Positions 42,147 to 49,611 of a stretch of 64,000 nucleotides of DNA are shown here, piece by piece. The translations under genes and the position numbers were made by a program. Source of the stretch: Candidatus Merdivicinus faecavium (GTDB lineage Bacteria; Bacillota; Clostridia; Oscillospirales; Ruminococcaceae); assembly GCA_018716285.1 (NCBI GenBank), contig DVKD01000027.1:101209-165208 (forward strand), written 5' to 3'. A model generated the notes under the pieces. That model ran no database searches, was not told the DNA's origin, and was given only the letters and a program-made list of their open reading frames with translations. The number at the start of each line of letters is the position of its first letter. The stretch's first letter is position 1.

Positions 42147-44161
42147 AGGAGCTCCTCTTCGCCCTCGCGGGCAACCAGAACAGCGGCAAGACCACCCTCT
42201 TCAACCGCCTGACCGGCTCCAACCAGCACGTCGGCAACTTCCCCGGCGTCACGGTCGAAAAGAAGGAGGGCGCGGTCAAAAAGCACCCGGAGGCGACGGT
42301 CGTCGACCTGCCCGGCATCTACTCCCTCTCCCCCTACACCTCGGAGGAGATCGTCACCCGCGATTTTGTCTTAAACGAGCATCCCGCCGGCATCATCAAC
42401 ATCGTCGACGCGACCAACATCGAGCGCAACCTCTACCTCTCCCTCCAGCTCATCGAGCTGGGCATCCCGATGGTCATCGCCCTCAACATGATGGACGAGG
42501 TGCGGGCGAGCGGCAACTCCATCAATATCCCGCGCCTCTCGCAGGAGCTGGGGGTCCCGGTCGTCCCCATCTCGGCCGGCAAAAACGAGGGCATCGACGA
42601 GCTCATCGAGACCGCCCTCCGCACCGCGCGGGAAAACCGGCGGCCCCTCAAATACGACTTCTGCGACGGCGAGGTCCACAAGGCCATCCACGCCATCGCT
42701 CACATCGTCACCGACCAGGCGGCGGAGGCGGAGCTTCCCCTCCGCTTCGCGGCGACCAAGCTGGTGGAGGGCGACGAGCCGACCCTCGCAAAGCTCCGCC
42801 TCGACGAGGACCAAGTCCACATCATCGACCACATTGTCGAGGATATGGAGCATGAGCTCGGCACCGACCGGGAGGCGGCCCTCGCTGATATGCGCTACTC
42901 CTTCATTGAAAAGGCCTGCGCCCTCTGCGTCACCCGGCATCAGGAGACCCGGGAGCAGGTCCGCTCCGAGAAGATCGACCGGGTGCTCACGAGCAAGGTC
43001 TGGGGCATCCCGATCTTCATCGGCATCATGTTCTTCATCTTCTGGGTGACCTTTACCCTGCTGGGCGAGCCGCTCCAAAACCTCATGGACGAGGGCATCG
43101 GCCTGCTGCAGAACGCGGTCGGCAGCCTCATGGAGCGGGCCCAGATCAGCGACTGGCTGCAGAGGCTGGTCATCGACGGCATCTTTGCCGGGGTAGGCAG
43201 CGTCCTCTCCTTCCTTCCCATCATCGTGCTGCTCTTTTTCTTCCTCTCGCTGCTTGAGGACAGCGGCTATATGGCCCGGGTCGCCTTTGTCATGGACAAG
43301 CTGCTGCGCAAGATCGGCCTGTCCGGCCGCTCCTTTGTGCCGATGCTCATCGGCTTCGGGTGCAGCGTCCCGGCCATCATGTCCGCCCGCACCCTTTCAA
43401 GCGAGCGGGACCGCAAGGTGACCATCCTCCTCACCCCCTTCATGTCCTGCAGCGCAAAGCTGCCCATCTACGGCATGATCATCATGGCCTTCTTCCCCAC
43501 CCACCGGGCGCTGGTCATGATCTCGGTTTACATCATCGGCATCCTCGTCGCCATCCTGTCGGGGCTGATTCTCTCCAGGACCGTCTTCCGCGGCAACCCC
43601 GTCCCCTTCGTGATGGAGCTGCCCGCCTACCGCATCCCGGCCCCCAAGAGCGTCCTGCTGCTCATGTGGGAGAAGGCCAAGGACTTCATCCGCCGGGCCT
43701 TCACCATCATCTTTGTCGCCTCGATTGTTATCTGGTTTTTACAGAGCTTTGACCTGCGGCTCAACATGGTCGCGGACAGTGCGGACAGCATCCTCGCCAT
43801 GATCGGTTCGTTTATCGCGCCCATCTTCGCGCCGCTCGGCTTTGGCGACTGGCGCGCCTCGACCGCCCTCATCACCGGCGTCACCGCCAAGGAGACGGTC
43901 GTCTCGACCCTGACCGTCCTGACCGGCGCCGCCACCGACGCCCAGCTCTCCCAGGCCCTCGCGGCCATCTTCACCCCCTTGAGCGCCTTCTCCTTCTTAG
44001 TCTTCACCGTCCTCTACATGCCCTGCGTCGCGGCCTTCGCGGCGAGCAGGCGGGAGCTCGGCTCGTGGAAGGGCGCCATCCTCACCGCCCTCTACCAGAC
44101 AGGCGCCGCCTATGTCACGGCGCTCATTGTCTACCAGATCGGCAGCCTCATCCTCCGCTGA
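42143..44161 (+). CDS. feoB: Ferrous iron transporter FeoB
   Basis: 672 residues. N-terminal G domain: GNQNSGKTTLFNRL near 9, GNFPGVTVEKKEG switch, DLPGIYSLSPYTSEE near 54, ALNMMDE (G4) near 112. GDI-like helical linker to about 280, then the membrane channel with repeated Gate motifs: VPMLIGFGCSVPAIMSARTL near 400 (with the conserved cysteine) and GVTAKETVVSTL near 580. Full length. Imports Fe(II), relevant to an anaerobe. Confidence 0.97.
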   Translation: MKELLFALAGNQNSGKTTLFNRLTGSNQHVGNFPGVTVEKKEGAVKKHPEATVVDLPGIYSLSPYTSEEIVTRDFVLNEHPAGIINIVDATNIERNLYLSLQLIELGIPMVIALNMMDEVRASGNSINIPRLSQELGVPVVPISAGKNEGIDELIETALRTARENRRPLKYDFCDGEVHKAIHAIAHIVTDQAAEAELPLRFAATKLVEGDEPTLAKLRLDEDQVHIIDHIVEDMEHELGTDREAALADMRYSFIEKACALCVTRHQETREQVRSEKIDRVLTSKVWGIPIFIGIMFFIFWVTFTLLGEPLQNLMDEGIGLLQNAVGSLMERAQISDWLQRLVIDGIFAGVGSVLSFLPIIVLLFFFLSLLEDSGYMARVAFVMDKLLRKIGLSGRSFVPMLIGFGCSVPAIMSARTLSSERDRKVTILLTPFMSCSAKLPIYGMIIMAFFPTHRALVMISVYIIGILVAILSGLILSRTVFRGNPVPFVMELPAYRIPAPKSVLLLMWEKAKDFIRRAFTIIFVASIVIWFLQSFDLRLNMVADSADSILAMIGSFIAPIFAPLGFGDWRASTALITGVTAKETVVSTLTVLTGAATDAQLSQALAAIFTPLSAFSFLVFTVLYMPCVAAFAASRRELGSWKGAILTALYQTGAAYVTALIVYQIGSLILR

Positions 44162-44176
44162 ACGAAAGGAGCCGCC

Positions 44177-44356
44177 ATGAACCTCCCCGATTTGATCCTC
44201 ATTCTGATCCTGCTCGCCGCGGTCGCCGCCGTCCTCTGGTCGATGCGGCGGCGCAGAAAGCGCGGGGGCGGGTGCGCCGGATGCTCCGGGTGTTCCGGAC
44301 ACTGCGCGGGCGGCTGCCCGATGCATACGGATACCGCAGGCAAAGACGAAAACTGA
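44177..44356 (+). CDS. FeoB-associated Cys-rich membrane protein (FeoC-like position)
   Basis: 59 residues starting MNLPDLILILILLAAV: one membrane helix, then a basic RRRRKR stop and a tail with five cysteines (GGGCAGCSGCSGHCAGGC). This matches the FeoB-associated Cys-rich protein family found after feoB in Firmicutes; thought to help the transporter or carry iron. AAAGG site 8 bases before the ATG, 15 bases after feoB, and a strong terminator right after. Confidence 0.85.
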   Translation: MNLPDLILILILLAAVAAVLWSMRRRRKRGGGCAGCSGCSGHCAGGCPMHTDTAGKDEN

Positions 44357-44360
44357 CGCA

Positions 44361-44397
44361 AAACCGGCCCTCTCCCGCCCGGAGGGGGCCGGTTTTT
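44361..44397 (+). terminator. Terminator of the feo operon
   Basis: AAACCGGCCC pairs with GGGCCGGTTT (extended by CCC/GGG) and is followed by a T-run on the plus strand. Confidence 0.92.
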
Positions 44398-44406
44398 GCA
44401 CCGTGC

Positions 44407-44435
44407 TTGCCAAACGCCGCGAAATGGGCTATAAT
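44407..44435 (+). promoter_or_regulatory. Promoter of mnmM-pcp
   Basis: TTGCCA, 17 bases, TATAAT on the plus strand, starting ten bases after the feo terminator. Confidence 0.8.
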
Positions 44436-44467
44436 GACGAGTGAAAACACAAGAAAGGAGCCATCCG

Positions 44468-45034
44468 ATGCCCGGAATCAACACCCTCTCCCTCGCCCAC
44501 CGCTTCATCCGCGAGCATGTCAAACCGGGGGCGCTCTGCATCGACGCGACCGCCGGCCGCGGCTACGACACCGCCCTCCTCTGCGAGCTGGCGGGGCCCT
44601 CCGGCAGGGTGATCGCCTTTGACATCCAGAAAGAGGCCATCGACAGCACCCGCGCCCTCCTGGAGAGCCGGGGCCTCGCCGGAATTGCCGAGCTGCACCT
44701 TGCAAGCCACCACCATATGGCGGAATACGCCTCCCCCGGGACGGTCGACTGCATCACCTTCAACTTCGGCTACCTCCCCCGCGGCGACCACAGCATCTGC
44801 ACCCGCGCCGAGACGAGCATCCCCGCCATCGAGCAGGGGCTTGTCCTCTTAAAGCCCGGCGGCGTCATGAGCCTGTGCATCTACTACGGCGGCGACAGCG
44901 GCTTCGAGGAAAAGGACGCCCTGCTTGCCTACCTCAAAACGATCGACAGCAAGACCTACACCGTCCTGGTCACCGAATTTGCCAACCGCCCCAACAACCC
45001 GCCCATCCCGGTGCGGATTTTGAAAGAGATTTGA
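44468..45034 (+). CDS. mnmM: tRNA 5-aminomethyl-2-thiouridine methyltransferase MnmM (YtqB)
   Basis: 188 residues, small Rossmann SAM methyltransferase. LCIDATAGRGYDTALL near 25 (SAM), IAFDIQKEAID near 50, the family-specific TFNFGYLPRGDHSICT near 90, and EFANRPNNPPIPVRI at the C-terminus. YtqB of Bacillus (MnmM) makes the final methylation in mnm5s2U34 of tRNAs. An upstream GTG extension was rejected since AAAGGAG lies before the ATG at 44468. pcp follows by 14 bases. Confidence 0.85.
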   Translation: MPGINTLSLAHRFIREHVKPGALCIDATAGRGYDTALLCELAGPSGRVIAFDIQKEAIDSTRALLESRGLAGIAELHLASHHHMAEYASPGTVDCITFNFGYLPRGDHSICTRAETSIPAIEQGLVLLKPGGVMSLCIYYGGDSGFEEKDALLAYLKTIDSKTYTVLVTEFANRPNNPPIPVRILKEI

Positions 45035-45048
45035 AAGGAGCGTCCCTT

Positions 45049-45654
45049 ATGAAAATCCTGCTGACCGCCTTCGACCCCTTCGGCGGCGCGTCCGTAAACC
45101 CCGCCTGGGAGGCGGTTTCCCGCGTCCGGGAGGACCTCCCCGGCATTGCGCTGCGCAAGCTGCTTGTCCCCACCGTCTTCGCCGAATCGGGCGCGCTGGT
45201 CAACCGGACCGCCAACGAGTGGGGCGCCGAGGCGGTGATCTGCGTCGGCCAGGCCGGCGGGCGGTATGAGGTCACGCCGGAGCGGGTGGCCATCAACATC
45301 GACGACGCCTCGGTCCCGGACAACGCCGGCGACCAGCCCCTCGACCGGCCCATCACCCCCGGCGGCGCGCCCGCCTACTTTGCGACCCTGCCGAACAAGG
45401 CGATCGTCGCGGCGCTGCGCAAGGCCGGGATCCCGTCGAGCCTCTCCGACTCGGCGGGCACCTACGTCTGCAACCACCTGCTCTACCAGGTGCTCGAGGA
45501 GAACGCGCTGCGGCATCCGGAGCGGCTGGGCGGCTTTCTCCACCTCCCCTTCCTGCCCGCGCAGGTCGTCAACCGCAGCCGCACCCCCTCGATGGCGCTG
45601 GGCGATATGGTCCGCGCGCTGGAGATCGCCCTCGCGGTGACCTCAGCCGTTTAA
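45049..45654 (+). CDS. pcp: Pyrrolidone-carboxylate peptidase
   Basis: Removes N-terminal pyroglutamate. 201 residues, C15 cysteine peptidase: LLTAFDPFGGASVNPAWE start, catalytic Glu in QAGGRYEVTPERVAIN near 72, catalytic Cys in SAGTYVCNHLLYQ near 140 and His in GFLHLPFLPAQV near 163. AAAGGAG precedes the ATG. The 3' end overlaps that of the convergent spoIIID gene by 12 bases. Confidence 0.94.
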   Translation: MKILLTAFDPFGGASVNPAWEAVSRVREDLPGIALRKLLVPTVFAESGALVNRTANEWGAEAVICVGQAGGRYEVTPERVAINIDDASVPDNAGDQPLDRPITPGGAPAYFATLPNKAIVAALRKAGIPSSLSDSAGTYVCNHLLYQVLEENALRHPERLGGFLHLPFLPAQVVNRSRTPSMALGDMVRALEIALAVTSAV

Positions 45655-45897
45655 CAGCTCGTACTTGTGCTTGGTGGCCATCCCGCCGCGGATGTGCCGC
45701 TCCTCCTTGTTGATGTCGAGGATCTTGCGCACCTCGGCGTACAGCTGGGGATTGCAGTGGCGGAGCCGCTCGGTGATGTCCTTGTGCACCGTCGATTTGC
45801 TGTAGTCAAACTTTTTCGCCGTCGCCCGCACCGTCGCGCGGGTATCGATGATGTACTGCGCGAACTGCACGCATCTTTCTTCCATACAATCCGTCAT
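45643..45897 (-). CDS. spoIIID: Sporulation transcriptional regulator SpoIIID
   Basis: 84 residues. Mother-cell switch protein that turns sigma-E genes down or up and prepares sigma-K. The HTH is clear: TVRATAKKFDYSKSTVHKDI near 22, then RLRHCNPQLYAEVRKILDIN and the basic tail HIRGGMATKHKYE that contacts DNA. Slightly shorter than the Bacillus protein. AGGAG site before the ATG. Confirms, with spoVM, a sporulation lineage. Convergent overlap with pcp. Confidence 0.95.
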   Translation of the reverse strand: MTDCMEERCVQFAQYIIDTRATVRATAKKFDYSKSTVHKDITERLRHCNPQLYAEVRKILDINKEERHIRGGMATKHKYELLNG

Positions 45898-45928
45898 TGG
45901 CCTCGCTCCTCACTACGGTTTTTACTAA

Positions 45929-45958
45929 TGAGTATGCGGGGAGCGGCCGAGATATAAC
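45929..45958 (-). promoter_or_regulatory. Possible sigma-E promoter of spoIIID
   Basis: On the minus strand GTTATAT and CATACTCA are separated by about 15 bases, close to the sigma-E pattern (ATA-type -35, CATAnnnT -10). spoIIID is a known sigma-E target in Bacillus; the match is by eye. Confidence 0.45.
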
Positions 45959-46027
45959 AAAGAAGGCCGGGATTTGCCCGAGGCTGTGCCTCTGCCTTCC
46001 CTGCCCGCCCAAAAAGGAGGAACCGCT

Positions 46028-46768
46028 GTGAAAAAGCTCTGGAAATGGCTCGCGCTGCCCGCCGCGCTGCTTTTGTGCACGGCCTGCGGGACGCCCTACG
46101 ACCCGAACCGCCACCAGTACACTCCGGAGGAACGCTCCGCGCACTATGAGGAATACCCGTATGACCAACTCCCCAACGCATGCGGCTTTGTGATTCCGGA
46201 CGACAGATTGCTGGAAAGCACTGTTCTCGCGTCCGACCTGATTGTCACCGGAACCGTTGCGGATGCCGGCACTACACAGGAGGTATCGCTGCTAGAAGGT
46301 ATAGACGATGGATCCACGGCAATTGTAACCTCCTACCAAATCGACGTCCGCGAAGTCCTGTACGGCTCCTATGACGGGGAGCAGCTGACCCTCCGATTTT
46401 ATTGGCCATTTCAGACAAAGCCCTATCAGGGAGACGAGCTGTTTCTGTTCTTGGCGGTGGGACCGGATTACTGCCTCCCCACAACGGCGAGCAATTACAG
46501 CGTTTTTGTCATCAACCCGCCGGACGACCGGCTCTTCGCGCTGTCCAACAAGGAGGTGCTGACCGCCTTTGACGGCAGGAAGCCCAAAAGCCTCGAGGCG
46601 GAAATCGACGGGATTGTCGAGGGGTTTCAGTCTGCGGCAGAGTACCCCTATTCTACCGGCGCCGTCGCCCTGTCCGCTTTAACGGAGGACAGCCCGCTGT
46701 ACGAAGAATACCGGGACATTTACCGCGACAATCCCTATTACCCCGAATACGCCGAAATTTTTGAGTAG
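46028..46768 (+). CDS. Lipoprotein, first of a tandem paralogous pair, GTG start
   Basis: 246 residues. Signal peptide VKKLWKWLALPAALLLCTAC with lipobox cysteine near residue 19. The mature part has no family I recognise; motifs shared with the following gene are LIVTGTVADAG, QIDVREVLYG, LTLRFYWPFQTKPYQGDELF, PTTASNYSVFVINPPDD and a C-terminal ALTEDSPLYEEY. GTG at 46028 with AAGGAGG. Predicted surface-anchored beta-rich protein. Confidence 0.75.
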   Translation: MKKLWKWLALPAALLLCTACGTPYDPNRHQYTPEERSAHYEEYPYDQLPNACGFVIPDDRLLESTVLASDLIVTGTVADAGTTQEVSLLEGIDDGSTAIVTSYQIDVREVLYGSYDGEQLTLRFYWPFQTKPYQGDELFLFLAVGPDYCLPTTASNYSVFVINPPDDRLFALSNKEVLTAFDGRKPKSLEAEIDGIVEGFQSAAEYPYSTGAVALSALTEDSPLYEEYRDIYRDNPYYPEYAEIFE

Positions 46769-46779
46769 GGGGGATTTTC

Positions 46780-47523
46780 ATGAAAAAACTGTGCTGTCTC
46801 CTGGCCGGAATACTGCTCCTCTGCTGCGGCTGCGCCCAATCGCCCGGGTATGCGTCCGACCGGCATCAATATGATGCAGAAACGCGGCTCGAGCAAAAGG
46901 AAGACACAGAAAATCTCAATGCGAATGCGTTGAGCAGCATCACAGTGCCACCTGACAAAAAATTTGCACATATGACACTTTCTTCTGACGTGATTCTGGC
47001 CGGCACCGTTGCGGATGACGGGATCACGGAACGAGGGCCAATCTTTGATATCCTTCCCGACGGACCTGAAACCGATTTTACGACCTATCATATCAACGTC
47101 CGTGAGGTCTGGCAGGGGGAGTGTGATGAAGAACAGATCACGTTAAAATTTTGTTGGCCCCACCAGACCCGCCCATTCAAGGATGACGAACTGATTCTCT
47201 TTTTGAAGAAGCAGGGCAGCGGATTTTACACCCCCACTACCGCGAGCAACGCCAGCGTGTTTGTTATCAACCCTCCCGAAAACAAGCTGTTCGCCATGTC
47301 CACACGGGAGTATGTCGTCACATATGACAATCAAAGCATCAAAACGCTGAAATCTGACGTCGCGGATACCGTGGAAGAATTCCGGGATGCGGCAGAGTAT
47401 ACCTATGCTGTAGGGGCTGTGGCTCTGCTGGCCTTAACCAAGGATGACCCGCTCTATGACAAGTATTGGGAGATGTACCATGACCATCCATACGGCTCTC
47501 AATACGCTGAAATTTTCGATTGA
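46780..47523 (+). CDS. Lipoprotein, second of a tandem paralogous pair
   Basis: 247 residues, lipobox LLLCCGC at about residue 18. Shares with its upstream neighbour the DRHQY region after the signal, VILAGTVADDG, INVREVWQGE, FCWPHQTRPFKDDELILFL, PTTASNASVFVINPPEN, and the ending with AEIFD versus AEIFE. Similar length throughout, so a tandem duplication with substantial divergence. This copy is more AT-rich. Function unknown. Confidence 0.75.
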   Translation: MKKLCCLLAGILLLCCGCAQSPGYASDRHQYDAETRLEQKEDTENLNANALSSITVPPDKKFAHMTLSSDVILAGTVADDGITERGPIFDILPDGPETDFTTYHINVREVWQGECDEEQITLKFCWPHQTRPFKDDELILFLKKQGSGFYTPTTASNASVFVINPPENKLFAMSTREYVVTYDNQSIKTLKSDVADTVEEFRDAAEYTYAVGAVALLALTKDDPLYDKYWEMYHDHPYGSQYAEIFD

Positions 47524-47538
47524 CAGAAAGGAAGATTC

Positions 47539-47925
47539 ATGATGACCGAAGTTGTCGCCGGGCTGGTCTGGCGGGAGGGGCGGTTTCTCATCTGCCAGCG
47601 CCCCAAAAACAAAACCCTTCCCTTGCTGTGGGAATTCGCGGGCGGGAAGGTCGAGCCGGGGGAAACGAAGGAAGCTGCCCTCATCCGCGAATTCCAGGAG
47701 GAGCTGGGCGTCTCGATCGCCGTGGGGGAGGTCTTTACCGAAATCACCCACACCTACCCCGACATCACCGTCCACCTCACCCTCTTTCACGCCGCAATCC
47801 CCGCGGGGGAGCCGCAGCTCCTCGAGCACAACGACCTGCGCTGGATCAAACCCGAAGAAATCCCGCTCTACCCTTTCTGCCCGGCAGATGTGGAGATTCT
47901 GGCGAAGATCCGGGCCGAATTCTGA
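47539..47925 (+). CDS. MutT-like NUDIX (8-oxo-)dGTP diphosphatase
   Basis: 128 residues. VVAGLVWREGRFLICQRP start, Nudix box GKVEPGETKEAALIREFQEE near 37 with the REFQEELG core, and a typical late WIKPEEIPLYPFCPAD. Sanitises oxidised nucleotides, or hydrolyses another (deoxy)nucleoside triphosphate. Two adjacent ATG codons follow an AAAGGAAG site. It sits 15 bases after the second lipoprotein gene and may share its transcript. Confidence 0.88.
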   Translation: MMTEVVAGLVWREGRFLICQRPKNKTLPLLWEFAGGKVEPGETKEAALIREFQEELGVSIAVGEVFTEITHTYPDITVHLTLFHAAIPAGEPQLLEHNDLRWIKPEEIPLYPFCPADVEILAKIRAEF

Positions 47926-47957
47926 CCGAAACTGCCCATTTTCGCCACAAATCCGCA

Positions 47958-47997
47958 CAGCGCCGCCCTTGACTTCCGGGCGGCGCTGTGTTATACT
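47958..47997 (+). promoter_or_regulatory. Promoter of the CNNM leader, -35 inside the loop of an 11-bp hairpin
   Basis: TTGACT (47969-47974), 17 bases, TATACT (47992-47997). The perfect inverted repeat CAGCGCCGCCC and its complement (47958-47968, 47978-47988) has the loop TTGACTTCC, so the -35 hexamer forms most of the loop. The same repeat probably helps end the mutT transcript. Confidence 0.75.
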
Positions 47998-48003
47998 GAG
48001 AAT

Positions 48004-48265
48004 AATCTGCACCAGAGCCGCAGTAAAACACAGGGCCGGTGCAAGATCACTGATTCCCGGAGGGGCAAAAATCCGTACCGGGAAATTGTAAACAGTTTTC
48101 CGGATGCGAAGATGCTTGCGTCCGGCTTCAGAAGGGAGGTACAGGCTACCGTGGGAGACCCCGCAGACCCGCGACGATCCGGTTCTTTGGAAAGATTTGG
48201 GCGATCGACGCACCGCTGCCGGACAGGGAGGAGTTCCTGTCTTTTTGACGGCGCGTTTTTTTGCT
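48004..48265 (+). promoter_or_regulatory. Structured leader RNA with nested terminator, unassigned class (riboswitch candidate)
   Basis: About 260 bases between the promoter and the CNNM gene form a chain of hairpins: TGCACC/GGTGCA (48008-48043), TCCCGG/CCGGGA (48055-48083), a nine-pair CCGGATGCG stem (48100-48125) and GGTA/TACC (48138-48150). They are followed by a terminator GACAGG/CCTGTC with TTTTT (48222-48246), nested in a larger stem ACGCACCG/CGGCGCGT with a second T-run (48209-48262). The layout is that of a transcription-attenuating sensor. I compared it by eye with M-box, cobalamin, T-box, NiCo, ydaO and Mn classes and found no convincing match. Confidence 0.55.
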
Positions 48266-48365
48266 GCCCAAACGCCGGGACGCCGCGGCTTTTCTATGTC
48301 CGGCGCTTGTAGCATCGGCACACCTGTCCGCCCGATGCCAACAACCAGTTAAGGAGAATTGATTT

Positions 48366-49541
48366 ATGAGCGCCCTGCCCAGTATCCTGCTTTTGATCGT
48401 GCTGATCTCCTGCAATGCATTTTTTGCAGCGAGCGAGATCGCGATCCTTTCCATCAACAACAAAAAAATTGAAAAAATGTCCGAGGAAGGCAACAAACGG
48501 GCTGCACTCCTCGTGCGCATCACCAATGACCCGTCCGACTTCCTCTCGACCATCCAGATCGGCATCACCCTGGCAAACCTTCTGTCCTCGGCCGTGGCAG
48601 CGGAGAATTTTACCGTCTATTTTGACCAGTGGCTCTCCTTCCTGCCCATCAGCCCGGCCCTGCTGCACTCTATCGTCCTGGTGCTGCTGACCCTGCTGCT
48701 CGCCTACATCACCCTTATTTTCGGAGAACTGACCCCCAAGCGGATCGCCATGAAAAACCCCGACGGTCTCGCCCTGCGCGCGATCGGCGTCCTCTGGCCC
48801 CTTTACAAGATCTGCCGCCCCTTCATCAAGCTGCTCTCCGCGAGCGTCAACCTCGTGCTGCGCATCCTGCACATCAACCCCAAGGATGAGGAGGAGACCG
48901 TCACCGAGGAAGAGATCATGCTGATGGTTGAGGCCGGCGAAGAGGACGGCTCCATCGACCATGAAGAGAAGGATATGATCCAGAACATCTTCGCCTTCAA
49001 CGACCGCCGCGCCGGCGACCTGATGACCCACCGCACCGAGCTCTGCGCCGTCCCCTCCGGGATGCCGCTCAAACAGCTCGCCGACATCGCCTCGGAGCAG
49101 CAGTACTCCCGCATCCCGATCTACCGGGAAAACATCGACGACATCATCGGCGTCCTGCACATCAAGGACCTCATCCCCCTCCTCTCCACCGAGAAGATGG
49201 AGCAGTACACCGTCGATGACTTCCTGCGGCCCGTCCTTTATGTGCCCGAGTCGGTCCACTCTGTAAACCTCCTCAAGCAGTTCCAGGAGCAGCGGCTCCA
49301 CTTCGCGGTCGTCGTCGACGAGTACGGCGGCACCGAGGGCATCGTCACGATGGAGGACCTGCTCGAGTCCATCGTCGGCGAGATCGACGACGAATACGAC
49401 GCCCAGAAGGAGGCCGCCCAGAACGCCCGCCCCGACACCCGCCAGAAGCTGGAAGCAAAAAAAATGGAGGAAATGGAAGAGGCCAGAGAGGCTAAGGAAG
49501 AAAAGGATTCCAAGGACTCCAAAGACGCGAAGGAAGACTGA
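48366..49541 (+). CDS. CNNM/DUF21 membrane protein with CBS pair, lacking the CorC domain
   Basis: 391 residues. DUF21 membrane domain with four segments (LLIVLISCNAFFAASEIAIL start, LANLLSSAVAAENF, FGELTPKRIAMKNP near 120), then two CBS domains (DLMTHRTELCAVPSG near 218; VVDEYGGTEGIVTMEDLLE near 315) ending in SIVGEIDDEYD. Family members of this type (hemolysin-like/CorC/MpfA) take part in Mg2+/Co2+ efflux. The usual C-terminal CorC_HlyC domain is missing; instead there is a lysine/glutamate tail of about 45 residues. AAGGAGA precedes the ATG. Preceded by the structured leader. Confidence 0.9.
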   Translation: MSALPSILLLIVLISCNAFFAASEIAILSINNKKIEKMSEEGNKRAALLVRITNDPSDFLSTIQIGITLANLLSSAVAAENFTVYFDQWLSFLPISPALLHSIVLVLLTLLLAYITLIFGELTPKRIAMKNPDGLALRAIGVLWPLYKICRPFIKLLSASVNLVLRILHINPKDEEETVTEEEIMLMVEAGEEDGSIDHEEKDMIQNIFAFNDRRAGDLMTHRTELCAVPSGMPLKQLADIASEQQYSRIPIYRENIDDIIGVLHIKDLIPLLSTEKMEQYTVDDFLRPVLYVPESVHSVNLLKQFQEQRLHFAVVVDEYGGTEGIVTMEDLLESIVGEIDDEYDAQKEAAQNARPDTRQKLEAKKMEEMEEAREAKEEKDSKDSKDAKED

Positions 49542-49562
49542 TTTCCCATCCGCAAATACATC

Positions 49563-49598
49563 AAAAACCGCCCGCACAGCAGATGCGGACGGTTTTTC
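49563..49598 (+). terminator. Bidirectional terminator between the CNNM and M18 genes
   Basis: AAAAACCG and CCGCA pair with TGCGG and CGGTTTTT; T-runs on both strands serve the two convergent genes. Confidence 0.9.
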
Positions 49599-49611
49599 TT
49601 TTGCAGTTTGG

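Noticed and set aside
48004..48265. Assignment of the CNNM leader to the M-box, cobalamin, T-box or NiCo riboswitch
   Set aside because: Signature blocks of each class were looked for by eye and not found; left unassigned.
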